Source: Sinorhizobium alkalisoli
GTDB taxonomy: Bacteria > Pseudomonadota > Alphaproteobacteria > Rhizobiales > Rhizobiaceae
DNA: 64,000 bases
Reading direction: 5' to 3'
NCBI RefSeq assembly: GCF_008932245.1
Contig: NZ_CP034910.1
Coordinates: forward strand, 62,001-126,000
The stretch's first letter is position 1. Each line of letters begins with the position of its first letter. Shown here one piece after another: positions 8,738 through 18,085 of the stretch. Both the position numbers and the translations under genes were made by a program. The notes under the pieces are model-generated. The model saw only the letters and a program-made list of their open reading frames with translations. It had not been told where the DNA came from and made no database searches.

Positions 8738-9763
8738 ATGGACACCAATATTGCCGCACAGGGGACAACTTCGCCGCTCGCCGGAACGCGACGGCGCATG
8801 CCCCCCGAGTTCAATATCTTCCTGGTGCTGATCGGGATCGCGTTTGTCTATGAAATTCTCGGCTGGATATTCGTCGGCCAGAGCTTCCTGATGAATTCGC
8901 AGCGCCTGACGATCATGATCCTGCAGGTGTCGGTGATCGGCATCATTGCCGTCGGCGTCACGCAGGTTATCATCACCGGCGGCATCGATCTGTCTTCCGG
9001 CTCTGTCGTGGGCATGACGGCGATGTTTTCGGCGAGCGTTGCGCAGGCATCCACCTGGCCGCGAGCCCTCTATCCGTCGCTCACCGACCTGCCGGCGATC
9101 GTGCCGATCGGCCTCGGCGTCGGGATCGGTCTGGTGGCCGGCTTCATCAATGGAAGCCTGATCGCGAGGACCAAGATTCCGCCGTTCATCGCCACGCTCG
9201 GGATGATGGTGTCGGCGCGCGGTATCTCCAAGTGGTACACCAAGGGCCAGCCGGTTTCCGGCCTCACCGAGCAGTTCAACTTCATCGGTACGGGCATCTG
9301 GCCGGTCGTGGTCTTCCTCGTCGTCGCCTTCATCTTCCACATAGCGCTGCGCTATACCCGCTACGGCAAGTTCACCTATGCGATCGGCGCCAACGTCCAG
9401 GCGGCGCGCGTCTCGGGCATCAATGTCGAGGCACACCTGGTCAAGGTCTATGCGATTGCCGGCATGCTGGCGGGCCTCGCCGGCGTCGTCACGGCCGCCC
9501 GCGCCCAAACCGCACAGGCCGGCATGGGCGTCATGTACGAACTCGACGCGATCGCCGCGACCGTCATTGGCGGTACCTCGCTGACCGGCGGCGTCGGCCG
9601 CGTCACCGGCACGGTCATCGGCACCGTCATCCTCGGCGTGATGACTTCCGGCTTCACTTTCCTCAGGGTCGACGCCTACTACCAGGAGATCGTCAAGGGG
9701 ATGATCATCGTCGCTGCAGTCGTTGCCGACGTCTATCGCCAGAAAGGCCGCAAGAAGGCGTAA
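8738..9763 (+). CDS. iatP: Inositol ABC transporter, permease
   Basis: 341 residues, RbsC/AraH-type permease with 8-10 hydrophobic helices. The family signature GGIDLSSGSVVGM lies near residue 80, and IGGTSLTGGVGRVTGTVIG near residue 280 is the ATPase-coupling region. It forms the membrane channel for inositol with IatA. ATG 8738 follows GGGAGGA; an in-frame extension into iatA is rejected. It ends the inositol operon, followed by a rho-independent terminator. Confidence 0.9.
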   Translation: MDTNIAAQGTTSPLAGTRRRMPPEFNIFLVLIGIAFVYEILGWIFVGQSFLMNSQRLTIMILQVSVIGIIAVGVTQVIITGGIDLSSGSVVGMTAMFSASVAQASTWPRALYPSLTDLPAIVPIGLGVGIGLVAGFINGSLIARTKIPPFIATLGMMVSARGISKWYTKGQPVSGLTEQFNFIGTGIWPVVVFLVVAFIFHIALRYTRYGKFTYAIGANVQAARVSGINVEAHLVKVYAIAGMLAGLAGVVTAARAQTAQAGMGVMYELDAIAATVIGGTSLTGGVGRVTGTVIGTVILGVMTSGFTFLRVDAYYQEIVKGMIIVAAVVADVYRQKGRKKA

Positions 9764-9794
9764 GCGCTTTTCTGCTCTCCCAGCGCAGTGCCTG

Positions 9795-9826
9795 GCCGGG
9801 ATGAAGAAATTCATCCCGGCATTTTT
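9795..9826 (+). terminator. Rho-independent terminator of the inositol operon
   Basis: Perfect 11-bp stem (GCCGGGATGAA / TTCATCCCGGC) with GAAA loop followed by ATTTTT, 31 bases after the iatP stop. Confidence 0.9.
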
Positions 9827-10158
9827 ATTGCGCTGCCTTCAGAGTGATGGGCGATTTATCTCCTCCCAACGTTATCAGTGGAACGGCTTTCCGCTTCGAA
9901 ACGCAGCGGCCGCAGCTGTTGTGATATTTCGCCAGTCGAAACAAACCATTTACGCGATGCCGAGTTGATGTCAGGTTATTGTCGGCCTCTTAAACGGGCT
10001 GAATCGCTGGCGATCCGTGGAGGCGGATTGCCAGCGGAATATCGGGAGGAAGGCGCCATTCCGCTCAGAGGCTGCCGGTGATATCGGCCATCCGTTCCTC
10101 CCGTTCGCAATGACGATCAACGCGTGGGACGAACCGCGCACATGGAGGAGGACCGACC
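9827..10158. other. Intergenic region before tctC
   Basis: About 330 bases with no supported gene. It should hold the tctCBA promoter, but I see no convincing -35/-10 pair. GGAGGAGGA at about 10144 is the tctC ribosome site. Confidence 0.5.
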
Positions 10159-11103
10159 TTGAAGCACTTTTTCCTGGCATCCATTCTCGCCGGCGCCCTC
10201 GCGCTGCCGGTCTACGCAGCCGACTACACGATCATTGCGCCGGCAAATCCCGGCGGCGGCTGGGACCAAACGGCCCGTTCGCTGCAGACCGTGATGCAGC
10301 AAGAAGGCGTATCCGGCAATGTGCAGGTACAGAACGTGCCGGGCGCTGGCGGCACCATCGGCCTCGCCCAGTTTGCGAGCCAGCAGAAGGGCGACCCGAA
10401 TGCGCTGCTCGTTGGCGGATACGTCATGGTGGGCGCAATTCTGACCAACAATTCGCCGGTGACCCTCAAGGACGTAACGCCGATCGCGCGCCTGACCGGC
10501 GAATACGAGGCGATCGTCGTTCCGGCCTCGTCCGAAATCCAGACGATGGCTGATCTCGTCGAGGCGCTCAAGAAAGATCCGGGCGCGGTCTCCTGGGCCG
10601 GCGGTTCGGCCGGTGGCACCGATCACATCGCGGTGGGGCTGATCGCCAAGGCTGCCGGTGTCGATCCGACGAAGATCAATTATATCGCCTATTCCGGAGG
10701 CGGCGAAGCGCTGGCAGCGATCCTCGGGAGCCAGGTGACCGCCGGCATCTCCGGCTATGGTGAATTCGAATCGCAGATCAAGGCCGGTGCCCTGCGGCTG
10801 CTTGCCGTCTCCAGCCCCGAGCGCATCGAAGGCGTCGATGCTCCGACGCTGAAGGAATCCGGTCTCGACGTGGTTGTCGAGAACTGGCGTATGATCGCCG
10901 CCGCCCCCGGTCTCACAGAGGAGCAGGAAGCCGCCATTACGGCCGATATCGAGAAGGTCGCCAAATCCGCCGCCTGGCAGGAGGTCCTGAAGACCAAAGG
11001 CTGGCAGGACACCTATCTCGCCGGTGACGCCTTCAAGGAACAGCTCGCCAAGGACACTGCCGCCACGGAAGCCGTGCTGAAGGATATCGGACTGGTAAAA
11101 TGA
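10159..11103 (+). CDS. tctC: Tripartite tricarboxylate transporter, substrate-binding protein
   Basis: 314 residues. It has a signal peptide (cleavage after VYAA near residue 21) and the TctC/Bug fold: [18 protein letters not shown], the carboxylate-binding [13 protein letters not shown], and the later GGSAGGTDH and [13 protein letters not shown] segments. It delivers a carboxylate such as citrate to TctA/TctB; the substrate is not readable. The start is TTG 10159, set by a strong GGAGGAGGA 8 bases upstream and by the signal peptide. Its stop overlaps the tctB start (ATGA). Confidence 0.9.
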   Translation: MKHFFLASILAGALALPVYAADYTIIAPANPGGGWDQTARSLQTVMQQEGVSGNVQVQNVPGAGGTIGLAQFASQQKGDPNALLVGGYVMVGAILTNNSPVTLKDVTPIARLTGEYEAIVVPASSEIQTMADLVEALKKDPGAVSWAGGSAGGTDHIAVGLIAKAAGVDPTKINYIAYSGGGEALAAILGSQVTAGISGYGEFESQIKAGALRLLAVSSPERIEGVDAPTLKESGLDVVVENWRMIAAAPGLTEEQEAAITADIEKVAKSAAWQEVLKTKGWQDTYLAGDAFKEQLAKDTAATEAVLKDIGLVK

Positions 11104-11591
11104 GTCAGGGAGATCACCCTTCGTCCCAGACGCGCCGCCCTGATTGGGCGGCGCTCACCATCGCCGTCGTGCTGGCGGTCATTGCGGGCATCATCTTTTG
11201 GGACGTGTCCCGCCTGACAGGTCTCGCCGGCTATTCCCAAATCGGCCCGACCACGGTGCCCTATGCGATCGCCCTCTGTCTCCTCGTACTGGCGGTTTGG
11301 ACCGCGATCGAAGCGCTGAGGGGCGATTTCCCCGAACGCGACCACCAAGACCTCGGCCCGGTCGCCTGGATCGTCGGCGGGCTTGCGGCGCAAATGTTGC
11401 TCCTGAACACGCTCGGGTTTTCAATCGCCACGGGAATGCTTTTCGCGCTTGCGGCGCGCGGCTTCGGCAAGCGCAAGCTGTGGCTGTCGGTGCCGATCGG
11501 CATTGCCTTCAGCTTCGTCGTCTGGGTGATCTTCGCCAAGCTTCTGAAACTGTCGCTGCCGGCAGGGCCGCTTGAACGCCTGTTCTTCTAA
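11100..11591 (+). CDS. tctB: Tripartite tricarboxylate transporter, small membrane subunit
   Basis: 163 residues with four predicted membrane helices (IAVVLAVIAGIIFW, YAIALCLLVLAVW, GLAAQMLLLNTLGF and a last helix ending in FVVWVIFAKLLKL). The size, topology and position between tctC and tctA fit TctB, which varies greatly in sequence. Translation is coupled to tctC by an ATGA overlap. Confidence 0.85.
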   Translation: MSQGDHPSSQTRRPDWAALTIAVVLAVIAGIIFWDVSRLTGLAGYSQIGPTTVPYAIALCLLVLAVWTAIEALRGDFPERDHQDLGPVAWIVGGLAAQMLLLNTLGFSIATGMLFALAARGFGKRKLWLSVPIGIAFSFVVWVIFAKLLKLSLPAGPLERLFF

Positions 11592-11606
11592 AGAAGGCCG
11601 ACGCCC

Positions 11607-13124
11607 ATGGGTACTTTTGATTTCCTGTTGCAGGGTCTGCTGGTCGCTGCCCAGCCGATGAACCTGCTCTACGCGCTGATCGGCGTTACGCTCGGCACCG
11701 CCGTCGGCGTGCTGCCGGGCATCGGCCCGGCACTCACGGTCGCGCTGCTGTTGCCGGTCACCTATCAGCTTGATCCCGCCGGCTCGCTGATCATGTTTGC
11801 CGGGATCTATTATGGCGGCATGTACGGTGGATCGACCACCTCGATCCTGCTCAACACGCCAGGCGAGAGCGCTTCGATCGTGACGGCGCTCGAGGGCAAC
11901 AAGATGGCCCGCGCCGGACGCGGCGGACCTGCCCTTGCGACGGCCGCAATCGGGTCCTTCGTGGCGGGCCTGATCGCCACGCTGGGGCTCGCCTTCATTG
12001 CCCCCTATATCGTTAAACTGGCGCTCGTCTTCGGCCCCCGCGAATATTTCGCGCTGATGGTCCTCGCCTTCGTCACGGTGTCCTCGGCCTTTGGAGATTC
12101 GGCATTGCGCGGGCTCACCTCGCTTTTCGTCGGCCTCACCCTCGCCATCATAGGCATCGACCAGTTGACCGGACAGGCGCGTCTTTCCTTCGGCGTGCCG
12201 GACCTGCTCGACGGCATCGAAGTGACGACGCTCGCCGTTGCCATGTTCGCGATCGGCGAAAGCCTCTTCATCGCCGCCCAGGGCGACCGCGGCCCCGATA
12301 AGGTCGAGGCGGTCCGCGGATCGGTCTGGATGAATGCCTCGGACTGGGCGCGTTCCTGGAAGCCGTGGCTACGCGGCACCTGCATAGGTTTTCCCATCGG
12401 CGCGATGCCGGCGGGCGGCGCCGAAATCGGCACGTTCCTTTCCTATGCGGCCGAAAAGCGCCTGACCAGGCACCCGGAGGAATTCGGCAATGGCGCGATC
12501 GAGGGCGTCGCCGGGCCCGAAGCGGCAAACAACGCTTCGGCCGCCGGCACGCTGGTGCCGCTCCTGACGCTCGGGCTCCCGACCACGGCGACCGCCGCGA
12601 TCATGCTGGCCGGCTTTCAGCAATTCGGTCTTCAGCCGGGGCCGCTGCTCTTTGCCACCAATCCGCAACTGGTTTGGGGCCTCATTGCCAGCCTGCTCAT
12701 CGCCAACTTCATGCTGCTGGTCCTCAACCTGCCGCTGATCGGCCTTTGGGTACGGCTCTTGACGATCCCCAAGCCGTGGCTCTACGCCGGTATCCTCTTG
12801 TTCGCGACGCTCGGCACCATCGGCGCCAACCCCTCGGTCTTCGAACTCGGCATGCTGCTCGCCTTCGGCCTGCTCGGCTACCTCATGCGCATCTTCGGCT
12901 ATCCGATCGCACCTGTGGTCGTCGGTTTGATCCTCGGGCCGCTCGCCGAGCAGCAATTGCGCCGTGCGCTGTCGATCAGCCAGGGGGATGTCACCGTGCT
13001 CTTTACCTCGCCGATCGCGGCGGTGCTGCTGGGGATTGCTGCGCTCGCCTTCATCGTGCCGTTGATCATGCGGGCGCGCGGGCGCGGGGACGTACTGACG
13101 CAACTCGCCGCCAGCGAAGACTGA
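11607..13124 (+). CDS. tctA: Tripartite tricarboxylate transporter, large permease
   Basis: 505 residues, 11-12 membrane helices, family length. Diagnostic TctA motifs are [42 protein letters not shown] and, in the middle, [21 protein letters not shown]. It carries out cation-coupled carboxylate uptake with TctC and TctB. The gap to tctB is 15 bases. A long GC hairpin follows the gene. Confidence 0.93.
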   Translation: MGTFDFLLQGLLVAAQPMNLLYALIGVTLGTAVGVLPGIGPALTVALLLPVTYQLDPAGSLIMFAGIYYGGMYGGSTTSILLNTPGESASIVTALEGNKMARAGRGGPALATAAIGSFVAGLIATLGLAFIAPYIVKLALVFGPREYFALMVLAFVTVSSAFGDSALRGLTSLFVGLTLAIIGIDQLTGQARLSFGVPDLLDGIEVTTLAVAMFAIGESLFIAAQGDRGPDKVEAVRGSVWMNASDWARSWKPWLRGTCIGFPIGAMPAGGAEIGTFLSYAAEKRLTRHPEEFGNGAIEGVAGPEAANNASAAGTLVPLLTLGLPTTATAAIMLAGFQQFGLQPGPLLFATNPQLVWGLIASLLIANFMLLVLNLPLIGLWVRLLTIPKPWLYAGILLFATLGTIGANPSVFELGMLLAFGLLGYLMRIFGYPIAPVVVGLILGPLAEQQLRRALSISQGDVTVLFTSPIAAVLLGIAALAFIVPLIMRARGRGDVLTQLAASED

Positions 13125-13143
13125 TCCACGCTCTCAGCGATGT

Positions 13144-13176
13144 GCAGGCCCGGCCGGCAAACCCGGCCGGGCCTGC
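13144..13176 (+). terminator. Strong hairpin after tctA
   Basis: Perfect 14-bp stem (GCAGGCCCGGCCGG and its complement) with a 5-base loop, 20 bases after the tctA stop. The downstream run is mixed (TTGCATTGC) rather than pure T. Confidence 0.75.
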
Positions 13177-13271
13177 TTGCATTGCATGGCTGAGCTGAGG
13201 TTTTGTGCGTTGCAAAAGACGCACGGGACGCCCATCTTCAATTCTTCAAAGCAATGAAAGTGAGCAAAGAG

Positions 13272-13433
13272 ATGAGCAAGAACCGCATGGGTTTCATTGG
13301 CCGCGCCTTCGCCGTGCTGAGCGCAGCAACCGCAGCCGCCGCCGCTGTCGAGGGCAACCGCCGCCCGCATGCACGGGATCTCCGCACGCTCGGCATCGAC
13401 CCGGCAAGCTTCCCGGATACCCGCCGGGGCTGA
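13272..13433 (+). CDS. Small conserved-looking protein
   Basis: 53 residues starting MSKNRMGFIGRAFAVLSAATAAAAAVEGNRR and ending with an LRTLGIDPASFPDTRRG-like tail. The tail resembles the C-terminal signature of small rhizobial proteins of the DUF1127 kind, but the usual arginine-rich N-terminal core is missing. An alanine-rich helix lies in the middle. Function unknown. An upstream ATG at 13254 would add six residues; neither start has a clear ribosome site. Confidence 0.5.
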   Translation: MSKNRMGFIGRAFAVLSAATAAAAAVEGNRRPHARDLRTLGIDPASFPDTRRG

Positions 13434-13470
13434 GAACGCACGAAATCGCGCGGCGAAAAGCCGCCAATTG

Positions 13471-13520
13471 TATCAGACGCGCAAAGATCACTGTCCTTGA
13501 GTTGCCGCATCGTTAAGCCG
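13471..13520. repeat. Partial copy of the dispersed TACAGCG...CGCTGTA element
   Basis: TATCAGACGCGCAAAGATCA followed by CTGTCCTTGAGTTGC matches the right half of the element seen complete at 14476, 23261 and 42082. The left arm is missing or decayed. Confidence 0.55.
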
Positions 13521-13639
13521 ACGTCCATAAACCAGCGGCGACTCGTAGCCAGGTGGCAGCCGGTTCTCCTCCCATAGATCGCTTGACATGCTCCGTCTGC
13601 GAGGCTTGACCCGCAGCACCCGAGTGCGATCATCGCCAG

Positions 13640-14413
13640 ATGATCAATGCTGTGCTTCTGGACCTTGCCGGGGTCGTCTATGATGGCAGCAGGGCCGTTT
13701 CCGGGGCGGCGGCTGCCGTTTCCCGCCTGCGCGCCTCCGGTCTCCCACTCCGTTTCGTCAGCAACACCACCCGCTCGACAAAGCATGCGGTTCTCGAACG
13801 GCTCGCAAGCCTTGGGCTTCCCGTTTCGAGCGACGAGTTGTTCACGCCCGCCGAGGCGGCGTGCAACTGGCTTCGTGATCACCGCCGATCGCCGCACCTT
13901 CTCGTTCACCCGGATCTCAAGTCCGATTTCCGCGACGTTCCGGCGGCCGACCGAAAGGCCGTAGTCGTCGGCGACGCGGGCGACGCCTTCGACTACCGGT
14001 TGCTGAACGAGGCGTTCCGGCAACTGATCGGCGGCGCCGAATTGCTGGCGCTCGCGCCGAACCGCGCCTTCAAGGACAGAGACGGAGAATTAAGCCTCGA
14101 TGCGGGCCCGTTCGTCGCGGCGCTTGAATATGCAAGCCAGACAACGGCTTTCGTGCTCGGCAAACCTGCGCCCGAATTCTTCCGTTCTGCGCTCGCCACC
14201 ATCCCCTGTCCGGCGGAGCATGCCGTCATGGTCGGCGACGATGCAGAGACCGATGTCGCCGGCGCGCTCGGAGCCGGTCTGGGACAGGCGCTCCTGGTGC
14301 GCACGGGCAAGTATCGGGTGGGTGACGAAACGCGTTTCGAGCCATCGCCGACCGCCGTCGTGCGCGATATTTCCGTCGCCGTCGACTGGATCCTTGCGCA
14401 ACGGTGTGCCTGA
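13640..14413 (+). CDS. HAD phosphatase, LHPP-like
   Basis: 257 residues of the HAD superfamily, subclass IIA. Motif I is LLDLAGVVYDG, motif II RFVSNTTRS, the cap contains LLVHPDLKSDF, motif III is the Lys in LGKPAPEFF, and motif IV is MVGDDAETDVAGA. The second Asp of the usual DxD is replaced (DLAG). Human LHPP (phospholysine phosphohistidine inorganic pyrophosphate phosphatase) also lacks it (DISG), and the similarity to LHPP continues along the chain. Substrate in bacteria is uncertain; phosphoamidates or pyrophosphate are inferred only. It appears monocistronic. Confidence 0.8.
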   Translation: MINAVLLDLAGVVYDGSRAVSGAAAAVSRLRASGLPLRFVSNTTRSTKHAVLERLASLGLPVSSDELFTPAEAACNWLRDHRRSPHLLVHPDLKSDFRDVPAADRKAVVVGDAGDAFDYRLLNEAFRQLIGGAELLALAPNRAFKDRDGELSLDAGPFVAALEYASQTTAFVLGKPAPEFFRSALATIPCPAEHAVMVGDDAETDVAGALGAGLGQALLVRTGKYRVGDETRFEPSPTAVVRDISVAVDWILAQRCA

Positions 14414-14475
14414 AAAAGAATCATGGCGCCGGCTGCGAGGCCGACGCCATGAAACATCCTGGGAGGATTAGGACC

Positions 14476-14568
14476 TACAGCGCCGCGCGTCTTTTCAGAC
14501 GCGCAAAGGTCGCTGTAACGCTTTGAATCTGCGCATCGAGCTTTCCGAAAATCGGGTACGATTTTCGG
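14476..14568. repeat. Dispersed palindromic element between convergent genes
   Basis: 14476-14517 folds into nested stems: outer TACAGCG/CGCTGTA, inner GCGCGTCT/AGACGCGC. It is followed at 14545-14568 by a separate perfect 10-bp hairpin (CCGAAAATCG-GGTA-CGATTTTCGG). The block lies between the 3' ends of the LHPP-like gene and glnII and may act as a bidirectional transcript end. Related copies are at 13471, 23261, 23555 and 42082. Confidence 0.8.
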
Positions 14569-14577
14569 GCCAATGCG

Positions 14578-15612
14578 CTAGGCGACCTTGGATACTTCCA
14601 CCGGAACGCTGGCGATCGTCTTCAGAACGCGGGAAGCGATCTGGTAGGGGTCGCCCTGGGAGTTCGGACGACGGTCTTCGAGGTAGCCGCGATAGCCGTT
14701 GTTGACGAAGCTGTGCGGAACGCGGATCGATGCGCCGCGATCGGCAACGCCGTAGCTGAACTTGTTCCACGGTGCCGTTTCATGCTTGCCGGTCAGGCGC
14801 ATGTGGTTGTCCGGACCGTAGACCTCGATGTGTTCCTGCAGGTTCTCTTCGAAGGCGGCCATCAGCGCTTCGAAATAGTCCTTGCCGCCGACTTCACGCA
14901 TGAAGGCGGTCGAGAAGTTGCAATGCATACCCGAGCCGTTCCAGTCCGTGTCACCGAGCGGCTTGCAGTGATATTCGACGTCGACGCCGTATTTTTCCGT
15001 CAGGCGCTGCAACAGGTAGCGCGCCATCCAGACCTCGTCGGCCGCCTTCTTGGAGCCCTTGCCGAAGACCTGGAATTCCCACTGGCCCTTGGCCACTTCG
15101 GCGTTGATGCCTTCATGGTTGATGCCGGCGGCAAGGCAGATGTCGAGATGCTCTTCGACGATCTGGCGCGCGACGTCGCCGACGTTCTTGTAGCCGACGC
15201 CCGTATAGTAGGGGCCCTGCGGTGCCGGATATCCCTGCTCCGGAAAGCCGAGCGGACGGCCGTTCTTGTAGAAGAAGTATTCCTGCTCGAAGCCGAACCA
15301 GGCGCCTTCGTCATCGATGATCGTGGCGCGGCTGTTCGACGGATGCGGCGTCTTGCCGTCCGGCATCATGACTTCGCACATGACCAGTACCCCGTTGGTG
15401 CGGACCGGGTCCGGATAAACGGCAACGGGCTTCAGGACGCAGTCGGAGCTACGGCCCTCGGCCTGCATCGTCGAGCTCCCGTCGAAGCCCCAGAGCGGAA
15501 GCTGTTCGAGCGTCGGAAACGCGTCGAATTCCTTGATCTGCGTCTTGCCGCGGAGATTTGGTACGGGCGTGTAGCCATCGAGCCAGATGTACTCGAGCTT
15601 ATACTTGGTCAT
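14578..15612 (-). CDS. glnII: Glutamine synthetase type II
   Basis: 344 residues, the eukaryote-type GSII found in rhizobia, much shorter than GSI (about 470). Key segments are LPLWGFDGSSTMQA, WFGFEQEYFF (metal Glu), GINAEVAKGQWEFQVFG, SGMHCNFST (ATP-binding His) and the C-terminal RGASIRVP and YLEDRRPNSQGDPY. It condenses glutamate and ammonia under nitrogen limitation and, unlike GSI, is not adenylylated. Upstream are a sigma-54 promoter at 15711-15727 and the divergent gstI, both expected for glnII of rhizobia. Confidence 0.96.
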   Translation of the reverse strand: MTKYKLEYIWLDGYTPVPNLRGKTQIKEFDAFPTLEQLPLWGFDGSSTMQAEGRSSDCVLKPVAVYPDPVRTNGVLVMCEVMMPDGKTPHPSNSRATIIDDEGAWFGFEQEYFFYKNGRPLGFPEQGYPAPQGPYYTGVGYKNVGDVARQIVEEHLDICLAAGINHEGINAEVAKGQWEFQVFGKGSKKAADEVWMARYLLQRLTEKYGVDVEYHCKPLGDTDWNGSGMHCNFSTAFMREVGGKDYFEALMAAFEENLQEHIEVYGPDNHMRLTGKHETAPWNKFSYGVADRGASIRVPHSFVNNGYRGYLEDRRPNSQGDPYQIASRVLKTIASVPVEVSKVA

Positions 15613-15710
15613 TAGCGAATCTCTCTAACGTGGTGCTTCGAGGGTGAGCAAATCCTGAAGCGGCCTCGACGCGCATGCGCAGCTCGACCGCCAGGGATCG
15701 ATCCTCTCTA

Positions 15711-15727
15711 AGCATCAAGCGTGCCAA
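15711..15727 (-). promoter_or_regulatory. Sigma-54 (RpoN) promoter of glnII
   Basis: On the minus strand TTGGCACG-CTTG-ATGCT, keeping the invariant GG-N10-GC and differing from consensus at one core base. It lies about 100 bases upstream of the glnII start. RpoN/NtrC control of glnII is established in rhizobia. Confidence 0.82.
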
Positions 15728-16107
15728 TTCGCGGCCCGACTGGACATTTTCTCGCCAAATAGGCGGTTTCGAACCGGATTCACGCCGGTTTGCCGGGCCT
15801 TCCGGGCGACCATAGGTGCTGGAATCCGCCCGGCTCCCTGGCCACGGCATCCTGTCACGGCGTTGATTTTCCTGAAGGATTACACGCCAGCCGCCGAGAA
15901 ACGGCCCATCGCCATGCCCACAAATGCATCAAATGGAATCGATTGCCTAAAAAAGACACTGCGAGCTTGCGCCACAATGGCAAACAACCAGGAGTGCTCT
16001 CAATTCTGGCATCAGATTGAATATTTTTTCGGCATTGCGCGCAAATCATGTGCAATTTGTTGTGCGACAGACTATCTTTCTCGACAGGACTCACGGGAGA
16101 CCAGAGC
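15728..16107. other. glnII/gstI divergent control region
   Basis: 380 bases without a gene, expected to hold the NtrC enhancer sites for glnII and the gstI promoter. The best candidate I see is TTGCGC-N9-GTGCAA at 16035-16055, just upstream of gstI; its half-sites are NtrC-like but the spacing is off. A TATCTT at 16073 may be the gstI -10. Confidence 0.4.
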
Positions 16108-16296
16108 ATGGCCACGAGTTTATACGGCAAATCCGCGACGATCCTGCAGTTTCCGAAGAGAGTATCCCGACAGCTCGATGAGCGTCGCTTGGAGCCCAAG
16201 GGAAAGATGGATGCTATTCCGTCGGACGTATGCGTGGCAGTTGATGGCTGCTGGTATCACGAAGAGGCGCTTCAGGAAGACGCCACCAAACACTGA
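16108..16296 (+). CDS. gstI: GstI, glutamine synthetase II translational inhibitor (DUF2735)
   Basis: 62 residues beginning MATSLYGKSATILQFPKR, the conserved start of the DUF2735/GstI family (S-A-T-I-x-Q-F-P). In Rhizobium leguminosarum the homologous gene, divergent from glnII, blocks translation of glnII mRNA when nitrogen is plentiful and is itself shut off by NtrC. The same divergent arrangement with glnII is present here. The ribosome site CGGGAG lies 7 bases upstream of ATG 16108. Confidence 0.87.
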   Translation: MATSLYGKSATILQFPKRVSRQLDERRLEPKGKMDAIPSDVCVAVDGCWYHEEALQEDATKH

Positions 16297-16335
16297 TTGG
16301 TGGATCGCCGCCGCGAGTCTGGACATCTGCCGCGA

Positions 16336-17010
16336 TCAACGTCTCCCGCCGAGTTCATCGATATGAAGAAGCATGTCGGCGGGATCTTCAAAAATGCGGT
16401 AGGCGCCGGCGTCCCTGAGTTCATCACGACCGTAGCCGCCACTTAACAGCCCCACACCGAGCGCCCGGCAGCGCACCGCCGCAAGCATGTCCCAAATGCT
16501 GTCGCCGACCACCACCGCCGTTTCTATCGGCGCGCCGAGTTGCTCTGCAGCGGCGAGAAAGAGGTCCGGATCAGGCTTGGCATATTTGACGAGATCCCTC
16601 GTGACCACCGGGACCGCCGCCGGATCGACGCCAAGGGCCAGGAGATTGACGGCGGCGGTCTCCAGGCGACCACTGGTCGCGATGGCCCAGGATATCTTCG
16701 CATCGGTGAGCCAGGCCAGCAGTTCGCGCGCGCCGGGCAGCGGCCGAATGCGGTCCGCCTGCCGCTTGTAAGCCTCGGCATGGCGCTGGCGCAGCCGCGC
16801 CACGCGCTCCTCGCTGAACTCCACGTTCGTTTCCCGCAGCAACTGGTTGGTGAAGAGGCCGCCGCTCATGCCGATCTTGCGATGGATTCGCCAGACGGAA
16901 AGATCGATGCCTTCATCGTCGAGCGCCTCTTTCCAGGCGAGCACGTGTTGATAAACGCTGTCGACGAGCGTGCCGTCCAGATCGAACAGGAACACCGGTT
17001 CAATGCGCAT
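16336..17010 (-). CDS. HAD hydrolase, beta-phosphoglucomutase/phosphoglycolate-phosphatase-like
   Basis: 224 residues. Motif I FLFDLDGTLVDSVYQH, helical cap domain (KIGMSGGLFTNQLLRE), motif II AIATSGR, motif III Lys in KYAKPDPDLF, motif IV VVGDSIWDMLAA. All catalytic residues are present, so it is probably an active phosphatase or mutase; the substrate is unknown. ATG 17010 is chosen for its GGGAGAAG site and because motif I follows directly. It is tail-to-tail with gstI, 39 bases apart. Confidence 0.82.
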   Translation of the reverse strand: MRIEPVFLFDLDGTLVDSVYQHVLAWKEALDDEGIDLSVWRIHRKIGMSGGLFTNQLLRETNVEFSEERVARLRQRHAEAYKRQADRIRPLPGARELLAWLTDAKISWAIATSGRLETAAVNLLALGVDPAAVPVVTRDLVKYAKPDPDLFLAAAEQLGAPIETAVVVGDSIWDMLAAVRCRALGVGLLSGGYGRDELRDAGAYRIFEDPADMLLHIDELGGRR

Positions 17011-17089
17011 GCCGCTTCTCCCGTTTTCCGACGTTTTCGTGACGTTAAGAATATGGCGCCGTCTTTCTGTACGACCAGGCGTGTGATGC

Positions 17090-18085
17090 CTATTCACGAA
17101 GGAGGAAATGAAGATTGCCGGAGAGATCGGAGATCACGACCTCGCCCGCATCCCATGGGAGGACGGAGACCGGTCGTGTCAGCCCTTCAACGAGAGCGCT
17201 CCTTTCGCCCGTCTTCCTGTCGAGCATGAGCAATCGGCCGCTCCCCCTTCGGAATCCCTCTTCCTGGTCATAGTTTCCGTGTTCGAGCACCAGCATCGCC
17301 CCGGCGCGGTCGAAGGCAATCGCGACGGGAGCATTGAGATCGTCGGCCTCGAGCCTCACTTCGGGGTCTTCGCCCGAAATTGGAAACGAGACGATCCTTC
17401 CGGCACCCGGCAAAAACGGGAAGCCGCCGAAGAGCGCGACATAGAGGCGTCCGTCGCGAAGGGCAATGCCGGTCGGCACGGCATCGATCTCGTACTCGCC
17501 ACCTGCCCGGAACTCCGTCGGCGATAGGCTCTCCATTGCGCTCGCCCCTCGAGCCAGTCGGCGGAAAGTCACAACTGTTTTCTTCGCGCCGTCGGGCCCG
17601 ACATAGTCGACGCTGTTGCGAGCCGCATCGACCACATAGAAGCCACTCTCTGCCGTGACGAAATCGAAGGGATTCCAGAATTCATTGCTGATGACTCGCG
17701 TCTTTCCGGCCGCGTCTAGATAAATCAGACTGTGATCCAGGGGGCCCTCGTTGGAATTGACCGGTGTCCACCCCTGGGCAATCACGAACGCGCCGCGATG
17801 GCGCAGGACGCGATAGGGTCCGGTCGGGTCGCCGATCACGTCGAGCCCGTGCGGGAATACCGGACCGAAGGCGACGAAGCCGCCTCCCGAGCCCCGACGA
17901 AGCAGGCGGCCGCTCGCGAGATCCGTCACGAGCAGCGCATCGCCATCGCGCTCGAGGCCGCCAAGAGCTGCGCCCGGTAAGTGGACTGTCTCAAGCCGAT
18001 GGCCGGCCGCCGCCGACGGTCCGGCAGGCGCATTCACCGGAAAGAACAGCCAGGCAGCAGCGATCAGGGCGAGGAACGCACGCAT
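17090..18085 (-). CDS. Exported beta-propeller protein (ScyD/ScyE family)
   Basis: 331 residues with a signal peptide (cleavage near PVNAPAGPSAAA). The body has repeated beta-strand units with G-L-x-V-D/V-L-E-H patterns typical of six-bladed propellers, for example GLDVIGDPTGPYRVL, FYVVDAARNSVDYV, GRLYVALFGGFPF and AMLVLEHGNYD. ScyD/ScyE-type proteins are periplasmic; the name comes from scytonemin clusters but the role here is unknown. The start overlaps the end of the SUMF1 gene by 22 bases, so the two are coupled. Confidence 0.7.
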   Translation of the reverse strand: MRAFLALIAAAWLFFPVNAPAGPSAAAGHRLETVHLPGAALGGLERDGDALLVTDLASGRLLRRGSGGGFVAFGPVFPHGLDVIGDPTGPYRVLRHRGAFVIAQGWTPVNSNEGPLDHSLIYLDAAGKTRVISNEFWNPFDFVTAESGFYVVDAARNSVDYVGPDGAKKTVVTFRRLARGASAMESLSPTEFRAGGEYEIDAVPTGIALRDGRLYVALFGGFPFLPGAGRIVSFPISGEDPEVRLEADDLNAPVAIAFDRAGAMLVLEHGNYDQEEGFRRGSGRLLMLDRKTGERSALVEGLTRPVSVLPWDAGEVVISDLSGNLHFLLRE

